A stretch of 53,817 bases of DNA, taken from Methanobacteriota archaeon. GTDB lineage: Archaea > Thermoplasmatota > Poseidoniia > Poseidoniales > Poseidoniaceae. The notes beneath the pieces are model-generated. The model searched no databases and had not been told where the DNA came from. It worked only from the letters and a program-made list of their open reading frames with translations. Both the position numbers and the translations under genes were made by a program. The stretch spans positions 1 through 53,817 of the forward strand of contig PBDU01000017.1 of assembly GCA_002718195.1 (NCBI GenBank), written 5' to 3'. This document shows positions 48,331 to 53,817 of this stretch, piece by piece (position 1 is the stretch's first letter; each line of letters begins with the position of its first letter).

Positions 48331-49824
48331 TCAATCCAGGAAACCTAATTCCTGATCTAGGTGTGCAAGAGCATCATCCAAATCTGGTAATTCTTCCGGC
48401 TCTTCCATGTTGCTGACATGAACAGATTCATTTGTGATACTATTATTCGGTCGCTCTGCAATGCCGGATAACCAATTCTTCCACTCAATTGACCTGCCAG
48501 GCTTTCTCACCTCCATGGGGTCCCATAGAGGTGAAAAATCTACATCTTGTTTGAAATTTCGAATACTGTCTAGTATAGACGAAAGGTTTTCACAATCCAC
48601 CTCATCCATTCTTAGCAGCAGTTCTTTCAGTCTTATCATCACCACTTCATCACCATCAGTAAACAAGTGTGGGATGATGTTACGGTCATCCTCTGGATAC
48701 TTTGTGACATAGTCTCTTAGGCTGGTAACTATGTTTCTTCTTACAATTGGCTCCTTATGTGAGCATAGTTCTAGCAATTTGTCTGCCCACATTTCTTCAT
48801 CTAAGAATTTAAGATCGCCTACAGTTGCACTAGCAGCCGCTAAAACAGTAGTATCTTTGTCATTTAACATGGAATTGAGCAATGGAACAGCATCCCAGGT
48901 TATTCTTCTAAACAACCTAGTCAAGACATCTGCCATTGCTCTTCGAACTAGCAATTCTTCTCTCTGTCCAAGAATGTTTACGATTTTCAAGCCAGTTTCT
49001 TTATCGCGCTCAATGGTTTTTGCAAGACATAGAACCACTGATGATGCAACCTCTTGATTATCATCTTCTGCACACATTGTTAGATATTTTCCTAATTCCA
49101 GAGGAATGAATAATTCCTCTCTTTCTAGAAGCAACTGAATCCACTTGATTGCTAGTAATTTCCTGTCCTCGCTAGAGGATAGCAATTTTTCAAGGTACCA
49201 TTTTGCGACATCAGCACCTTTTGAATCTGCATTCATTCCAGGATTCTTGGGCAGTACCGCATGAGGATTCCAATCAAGATGCTGGGGCCCAACATCAGGC
49301 TGAGTATGCCATGACCCAGGTCTTGAGCCAATAGCAATAGATTCGATTAGATGGTAACCTTGGTGAACAGGCATTCCCCTTGGTTGATTACTTAATCCGT
49401 TCAATAAAGCTACACAAAGCCACCATCTGTCTGTATTAGGTGCTTGAGGATCCATGGCTTGAGCAAACCATTCAGTCGCTATTCTAAATAGAAGACGAGT
49501 AGAGACATCATTAACTCTTCTTGCGAGCCATTTTTCATGAATTTCAAATGGATCATCAGAGAGATTCATTGTGTGAGGAACAATCAAATCAACAATTGAA
49601 TTTAGGTGATAATCCATCATGCCCTTATCTATCTCAAAGAAAGCCAATCCTTTCTCAATAACTTCCGAGGCAGAAATAGGCTCTATCGGGGGAAAATCCA
49701 AATCAAAGAAAATTGGTTGAGGTAGAGGCCAATCACGACAACCAACTTCTAACGAATCTACTAAATCTTGTGCACATTTTTGAAAGACTTCCTCTCTAAC
49801 ACGAGTTCTTGCGGTTTTTTTCAA
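48331..49824 (-). CDS. HEAT-repeat-like protein
   Basis: 497 residues from a TTG at 49824. Residues ~215-420 hold repeated helical pairs with HEAT spacing: AEDDNQEVASSVVLCLAKTI, GQREELLVRRAMADVLTRLF, LNDKDTTVLAAASATVGDLK, CSHKEPIVRRNIVTSLRDYV and TDGDEVVMIRLKELLLRMDE. The N-terminal ~200 residues are Trp/Pro-rich (DRWWLCVALLNGLSNQPRGM) and the C-terminus is acidic. HEAT proteins are scaffolds; no partner is indicated. It is followed by nothing on its strand until galU, and preceded by tfb, 37 bases upstream on the same strand, so co-transcription with tfb is possible. Confidence 0.75.
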   Translation of the reverse strand: MKKTARTRVREEVFQKCAQDLVDSLEVGCRDWPLPQPIFFDLDFPPIEPISASEVIEKGLAFFEIDKGMMDYHLNSIVDLIVPHTMNLSDDPFEIHEKWLARRVNDVSTRLLFRIATEWFAQAMDPQAPNTDRWWLCVALLNGLSNQPRGMPVHQGYHLIESIAIGSRPGSWHTQPDVGPQHLDWNPHAVLPKNPGMNADSKGADVAKWYLEKLLSSSEDRKLLAIKWIQLLLEREELFIPLELGKYLTMCAEDDNQEVASSVVLCLAKTIERDKETGLKIVNILGQREELLVRRAMADVLTRLFRRITWDAVPLLNSMLNDKDTTVLAAASATVGDLKFLDEEMWADKLLELCSHKEPIVRRNIVTSLRDYVTKYPEDDRNIIPHLFTDGDEVVMIRLKELLLRMDEVDCENLSSILDSIRNFKQDVDFSPLWDPMEVRKPGRSIEWKNWLSGIAERPNNSITNESVHVSNMEEPEELPDLDDALAHLDQELGFLD

Positions 49825-49861
49825 CTGCAGGCCCCCGAGAAATTAGGTTATGTTCTTGTCA

Positions 49862-50788
49862 TCAAATGTCTAATTCAATATTCAAGTTTTGAATCAGTTC
49901 TTTGTATCGATTTCTAATGGTGACCTCAGTGACGCCAGCAACTTCAGCAACTTCCCTTTGTGTTCTTCTTTTTCCACAAAGTACAGAAGCGATGTAAATG
50001 ATAGACGCTGCGATTCCAGTAGGACCACGTCCACTGGTCAGTTCCTTTTCCTGAGCAGCCTTGATTAATTCATGTGCCTTTGCTTCGACTTCAGAGTCAA
50101 GTCCAAGACCCGAACAGAATCTAGAGATATAATCTTCAGGTCCAGTAGGTAATATCTTCATCTTTAGCTCTCTTACCATGAATCTGTAAGTTCTACCAAT
50201 CTCCTTTCTACCTGTTCTGGACGCTTGTCCGATTTCATCAAGTGTTCTTGGAACTCCACATTGTCTGCAAGCAGCGTAAAGGGAAGCAGCAGCAACGCCT
50301 TCGATAGATCTTCCACGAATTAATCTCTTGTCTACCGCTTTCTTGTAATTCACAGCAGCAGCTTCTCTAACTGTCTTTGGTAATTCCAGTCTACTTGCCA
50401 TTCTGTCAAGTTCTGCTAAAGCCATTGCTAGATTTCTTTCAGTTGCATTTGAGACTCTGCTTCTCTTTTGCCATTTTCTCATTCTGTAAAATTGAGAACG
50501 ATATCTTGAATTGATTGACTTTCCAGAATAATCCTTGTTTTGCCAATCGATGTCAGTGCTCAACCCCTTGTCGTGAAGCATAACAGTCATTGGAGCACCA
50601 GTTCTTGCTCTTTGATCTCCTTGCTCTGGGCTAAATACTCTCCATTCTGCGCCTTGGTCGATTACATTGTCTTCTAAAACTAGACCACAATCATCACAAA
50701 CCAACTCTCCACGAGTTTCGTCGCGAGTTAGACTTCTACTTCCACATTCTGGGCATTTTACGATATCTTCTACTTGTTGCTTATCCAT
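49862..50788 (-). CDS. tfb: Transcription initiation factor IIB (TFB)
   Basis: 308 residues, the standard length. N-terminal zinc ribbon [20 protein letters not shown], then [12 protein letters not shown]-reader/B-linker follows ([17 protein letters not shown]). Two cyclin repeats: first ~100-200 ([40 protein letters not shown]), second ~210-305 ([40 protein letters not shown]). It recruits RNA polymerase to TATA/TBP promoters. The ribosome site GGAGGG precedes the ATG at 50788. The long AT-rich spacer upstream (284 bases) carries TATA-like elements for both divergent genes. Confidence 0.97.
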   Translation of the reverse strand: MDKQQVEDIVKCPECGSRSLTRDETRGELVCDDCGLVLEDNVIDQGAEWRVFSPEQGDQRARTGAPMTVMLHDKGLSTDIDWQNKDYSGKSINSRYRSQFYRMRKWQKRSRVSNATERNLAMALAELDRMASRLELPKTVREAAAVNYKKAVDKRLIRGRSIEGVAAASLYAACRQCGVPRTLDEIGQASRTGRKEIGRTYRFMVRELKMKILPTGPEDYISRFCSGLGLDSEVEAKAHELIKAAQEKELTSGRGPTGIAASIIYIASVLCGKRRTQREVAEVAGVTEVTIRNRYKELIQNLNIELDI

Positions 50789-50861
50789 ATATTTCCCTCC
50801 ATTTTTTGACAGAGTCTAAACAAGTCCCTGACAAAGTAATAGTCGTATCGCACCAAAGGGG

Positions 50862-50873
50862 TTATTTAAATAA
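50862..50873 (-). promoter_or_regulatory. TATA/BRE element candidate for tfb
   Basis: On the minus strand GGAGAA (BRE-like purines) precedes TTATTTAAATAA, 74 bases before the tfb ATG. This predicts a leader of about 45-50 bases containing two TGTCA-type pentamers and the GGAGGG ribosome site. The box is itself palindromic, so it could also fire outward toward 51073, but it lies 200 bases from that start. Confidence 0.45.
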
Positions 50874-51072
50874 TTCTCCAACAATAAAATAAAGATATCG
50901 CTCCTAATTTGGCGCAGTCAACCGATTACCGATTTGAGATATTTTATTGCAGTATAATTTAACTACTAGTCGGAATGATATATTATGCTAAGATAAACTC
51001 ACTAGATAGGCAAAAATTCCTGCCTTTTATGATAGCCGAATTGGTTATACCAAATAGCATCCTGAAAGGTAA

Positions 51073-53073
51073 ATGGGGGAGAAGATGAGCGAGGAGTGGC
51101 CGCCAGCGGAAATCAGCTTTTCTAGCGAAGACAGGGTTCTATTTCTGACCAAAGACCTCTCTCTAATCCACAAACAATTATTTGAAGGATTGAATCTCAG
51201 AATGGAGGATTTGAGTTCTGATGATCTTCTCGATGATATTAACACAGACGTAATGACTCCTGCTTGGGTTTGTTTTGATTGGGATCCGAAAGAAATTGCA
51301 AAAAATGCCTATGCGGGTCTAAAGCACAATAATTTACGAGTAATGACTGAATCTGCTTTGATTAACGGTGAATTCAAAGCCATAGTCTCTAATCAAAGAA
51401 AAGGCACAGGATCATCTAGGGAAACAGCAGCTCAATGCGAAAAATTCTCAGGAATCAATTTTGTTTTCGCGGAATCATTTGCTCCAATTCATCAATTAAA
51501 CAACATCAATTTAGGACAACTAATGGCTGGACATGAAACCCTCAAACGCCTTCAAAACGGCGAAACAATTCCTCTCAGTGAATTCACCAGCAAATACGAT
51601 CCAGTTACACAACTTGTAATCTCAGAGGGCGGGCTTTTCCCATTCGCTAAAAAATTGAAGTCAGGTGATGTCACATTACCTGCTATTGAAACCCAAGACC
51701 GCCCGATGACAATGGCTGAAAAGATAATTGCAAGGAACTTAGTAGGGCAAAAAGAAGGTCAATGTGTTAAACCAGGAGACCCTGTAATCGCTCAAGTTCA
51801 AGGCGGGTACTCACACGAATTCACCACTGCGCAAGTACATAATTTCCTAATCGATGAATATGGAGAGGATTACACTCTTCCAAACCCATCCAAATTTGCT
51901 GTGTTTGAAGACCACCTTTTGTATGCACATCATAATCCTAAATTTGCACCACATATGGACAAAGTTCAGGTATTGAGAGACTTGCAAGTAGCATTCCAAA
52001 GACACACTGGAGTTAGGGATTATTCAGCAAAGGATGGAATTTCACCAGGAATTTGCCACCAAGTTGCAAGAGAGGAATTCATTGAGGTTGGCGATTTTAT
52101 TCAAGCAACAGATTCCCACACATGCATGGGCGGTGCGTCTAATGCTTTGACTTGGGGAGTGGGTGCAACCGAATATGCTAATCTAATTTCTTCAGGATTT
52201 ACATTTGTCAAAGTACCTGAATCTATACGCTTCGAGTTAATCGGAGAACTGAATCCGGGCTGCACTGCAAAAGATGTCATTTTATACATTCTAGCGGACC
52301 ATGCTAGAAAGGAATTAACCTTGAATCGAAGCATGGAGTTTGGTGGACCAGGACTTGCTAGTTTGAGTATTGATGAAAGAGCAACTTTGTGCAATATGGC
52401 TACAGAGTGCTCAGCAAGAACTGGAATTTGCGAGGCTGATGAGTTATTATTTGATTGGCTAGAAGCAATAATGCCAGACCTAGATATGAACAAACAAAGG
52501 CAAAATACTGTTTCGCCCGATGAAGGAGCAGAATACGCAGGGGGTATTCACACGATTGATTTGTCTAAGATTGTACCAATGGTCGCAGATCCAGGTAACC
52601 CGGATAAAGGAATTCCAAGCGACCCGACCAATGGAGAATTGGTCTCTAATTTAGACTCAATTAAGATCAACATAGCCTATGGCGGATCTTGCACTGCAGG
52701 AAAAATAGATGATATTGCGTACTATGCTGAAGTCTGCCAAGCAGCTAAAGATTCTGGGACCCCAATAGCAGATGGAGTAGATTTCTACATCCAGTATGGC
52801 TCTGGTCACGTGATGCAAGTTGCAATAGAAAAAGGCTGGGACGCTCTATTCAGAGAAGTTGGTGTGAAAATAATCAACCCTGGCTGCGGAGCTTGCATAG
52901 GAGCCGGCCCTGGTGTTTCAATCACTGAAGAACAAGTAACAGTTTCTGCCATTAACAGAAATTTCCAAGGTCGCTCAGGCCCCGGCTCCCTGTACTTGGC
53001 AAGCCCACTAACTGTTGCTGCTAGTGCTTTCATTGGAGAAATCACAGCTTGGAATTCAAAAATTTTCTCTTGA
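51073..53073 (+). CDS. Aconitase-family hydratase with N-terminal swivel domain (AcnB-like order or LeuD-LeuC fusion)
   Basis: 666 residues from ATG 51073 (ATG 51085 also possible after GGGGGAG). Residues ~60-155 resemble the LeuD/aconitase swivel: NQRKGTGSSRETAAQCEKFS, INFVFAESFAPIHQLNNINL. The catalytic part follows with the 4Fe-4S cysteines: Cys351 in ATDSHTCMGGASNALTWG, Cys605 and Cys608 in INPGCGACIGAGPG. SRMSMEF-like blocks (LNRSMEFGGPGLASLSIDER) and YGGSCTAGKIDDI are also family marks. Swivel-before-catalytic order resembles AcnB without its HEAT domain. It may isomerise citrate, isopropylmalate or a homologue; no neighbour decides. The nearest dehydrogenase partner in the window is the LeuB-like gene at 34632. 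Confidence 0.85.
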   Translation: MGEKMSEEWPPAEISFSSEDRVLFLTKDLSLIHKQLFEGLNLRMEDLSSDDLLDDINTDVMTPAWVCFDWDPKEIAKNAYAGLKHNNLRVMTESALINGEFKAIVSNQRKGTGSSRETAAQCEKFSGINFVFAESFAPIHQLNNINLGQLMAGHETLKRLQNGETIPLSEFTSKYDPVTQLVISEGGLFPFAKKLKSGDVTLPAIETQDRPMTMAEKIIARNLVGQKEGQCVKPGDPVIAQVQGGYSHEFTTAQVHNFLIDEYGEDYTLPNPSKFAVFEDHLLYAHHNPKFAPHMDKVQVLRDLQVAFQRHTGVRDYSAKDGISPGICHQVAREEFIEVGDFIQATDSHTCMGGASNALTWGVGATEYANLISSGFTFVKVPESIRFELIGELNPGCTAKDVILYILADHARKELTLNRSMEFGGPGLASLSIDERATLCNMATECSARTGICEADELLFDWLEAIMPDLDMNKQRQNTVSPDEGAEYAGGIHTIDLSKIVPMVADPGNPDKGIPSDPTNGELVSNLDSIKINIAYGGSCTAGKIDDIAYYAEVCQAAKDSGTPIADGVDFYIQYGSGHVMQVAIEKGWDALFREVGVKIINPGCGACIGAGPGVSITEEQVTVSAINRNFQGRSGPGSLYLASPLTVAASAFIGEITAWNSKIFS

Positions 53074-53092
53074 GAATCAATTTGGAACTTAA

Positions 53093-53200
53093 TTGAATTC
53101 AAATAATCTCGAAATCTTAGGTGAGAGTTCAAGAACCGTCCTACATGCAATCATCTTGCAGGGTGGTGTAACCATGCCTACAAAACCTAGGAGGAAGTGA
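53093..53200 (+). CDS. Possible 35-residue leader peptide upstream of top6B
   Basis: An open frame from TTG 53093 to TGA 53198-53200 ends two bases before the top6B ATG. A shorter version starts at ATG 53174 (nine codons with stop: MPTKPRRK). The basic end and the tight spacing would allow translational coupling, and the top6B ribosome site AGGAGG lies inside it. No homologue recognised. It may well be chance; no amino-acid composition argument is strong at this length. Confidence 0.25.
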   Translation: MNSNNLEILGESSRTVLHAIILQGGVTMPTKPRRK

Positions 53201-53202
53201 AG

Positions 53203-53817
53203 ATGGGAATAGCAGATGACTTGGCAAGCAAGCAAAAACAAGCATCGATTTCTGAGTTTTTTGAAAAGAACAAACACTTCCTTGGATTCGACACTCTGCA
53301 AAGATCACTTATTACTGCAATTAAAGAGGGTGTTGACAACTCACTGGATGCTTGTGAAGAGGCGAGGATATTGCCTACGATAAGAGTAGAAGTGAAGAAG
53401 GTTGACTCAAAAAGAGATATAATCGAGATTGTCATTGTGGACAATGGTCCTGGTATTCCAAGAGATAGCATTGAGAAAGTGTTCGGTCAACTTCTATTCG
53501 GTTCTAGATTTCATGCCATCAGACAATCCAGGGGACAACAAGGAATCGGAATCACCGGGGTGGTGATGTACAATCAATTGACCACAGGTGGAACTACAAA
53601 TGTGGTATCAAAAATTGCAAGCGAATCGATGGCAGTCTCGATGGATATCGGTTTGGATACGAAGAGAAACAAAGCAAAGAAATCTAACGAATCAAGAGTT
53701 CTATGGAATGAAGATGAAGATGAGCAAGCAAGCGGGTTAAAGGTCACAGCGAGGCTGAAAGCCAAATATCAGAAAGGCAGACAAAGTGTCTGGCAATATT
53801 TGAGGATGACAAGCATT
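53203..53817 (+). CDS. top6B: DNA topoisomerase VI subunit B, N-terminal part (3' end outside window)
   Basis: 205 codons visible from ATG 53203 with a strong AGGAGG ribosome site upstream. The GHKL ATPase motifs are in order: AIKEGVDNSLDACEEA (N box, Mg-binding Asn), IVDNGPGIPRDSIEKVFGQL (G1), GSRFHAIRQSRGQQGIGITG (G2 lid with Gly-rich loop). The subunit clamps DNA using ATP while subunit A cuts, relaxing supercoils. The open frame runs to the window edge. Insert NEDEDEQASG near the end is acidic and atypical. Subunit A would be expected downstream. Confidence 0.95.
   Translation, partial: MGIADDLASKQKQASISEFFEKNKHFLGFDTLQRSLITAIKEGVDNSLDACEEARILPTIRVEVKKVDSKRDIIEIVIVDNGPGIPRDSIEKVFGQLLFGSRFHAIRQSRGQQGIGITGVVMYNQLTTGGTTNVVSKIASESMAVSMDIGLDTKRNKAKKSNESRVLWNEDEDEQASGLKVTARLKAKYQKGRQSVWQYLRMTSI

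Noticed and set aside
34632..53073. LeuB-like dehydrogenase and aconitase-family enzyme as one leucine operon
   Set aside because: They are 15 kb apart and on opposite strands; substrates undetermined.
1..53817. Mobile elements, CRISPR arrays, rRNA and prophage genes
   Set aside because: None seen: no transposase, integrase, capsid or Cas motifs, and no spaced repeats.

Overview
The window looks like a stretch of chromosome from a moderately AT-rich, free-living archaeon. Archaeal information-processing genes are spread through it: TFB, RNA polymerase subunit P, an RFC clamp-loader subunit, topoisomerase VI subunit B, Trm5, Dph5, a probable KEOPS Pcc1 and a split GMP synthase amidotransferase. 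It also has the archaeal CoA enzyme 4-phosphopantoate-beta-alanine ligase and a geranylgeranyl reductase for archaeal lipids. These sit beside bacterial-type genes (class II fumarase, glycine cleavage H protein, class I photolyase, Cys/Met PLP enzyme, SSF symporter, BacNav-type channel). That mixture, the photolyase and the surface-protein C-terminus at the left edge suggest a planktonic marine euryarchaeon, most likely Marine Group II (Poseidoniales). The placement is inferred from gene content; no rRNA is present.

Layout. 0-8.7 kb: end of a surface protein, an XRE-CBS regulator downstream of a SemiSWEET and a HAD phosphatase, geranylgeranyl reductase, a photolyase with a possible PCNA-binding tail, a JmjC/cupin protein, an EamA transporter and small zinc-ribbon membrane proteins. 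8.7-15.5 kb: a Cys/Met PLP enzyme, a PD-(D/E)XK-like protein, an NTF2-like protein, a sialidase-fold lipoprotein, a large unknown protein and a PqqB-like hydrolase. 15.5-24.9 kb: SSF symporter, dph5 and trm5 (divergent), a 43-residue zinc ribbon, tRNA-Asp, a proline-rich pseudo-aldolase, guaAA, a voltage-gated sodium-type channel, tRNA-Arg, a degenerate RFC subunit, rpoP and a ubiquitin-like protein ending in GGF. 25-36 kb: fumC, AIM24, a beta-propeller protein, hflX, pcc1-like, xth, an FAD amine-oxidase-like protein, nadC, phosphopantoate ligase and a LeuB-family dehydrogenase. 36-38.4 kb: four consecutive unknown genes, three encoding membrane proteins. 38.4-41.3 kb: a LonSB protein and a sugar-nucleotide/GtrA set. 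41.3-45 kb: glutaredoxin and DUF2237 on one strand, two TerB-like proteins and an orphan N6-adenine methyltransferase on the other. 45-53.8 kb: THEP1 NTPase, gcvH, RNase HI, galU, HEAT protein, tfb, a swivel-first aconitase-family enzyme and the start of top6B.

Most genes are single units or short operons with many divergent and convergent pairs; no gap exceeds 300 bases without a gene. I see no transposase, integrase, CRISPR array or rRNA. Several divergent spacers carry perfect inverted repeats that look like operators. The most interesting items are the TLESWS channel, the aldolase-like pseudoenzyme, the RFC subunit with altered ATPase motifs, the GGF ubiquitin-like protein, the TerB-TerB-methyltransferase run, the 36-38 kb cluster and the palindrome in front of nadC. 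Gene starts were chosen by eye; where a TTG/GTG extension was possible I usually preferred a downstream ATG.
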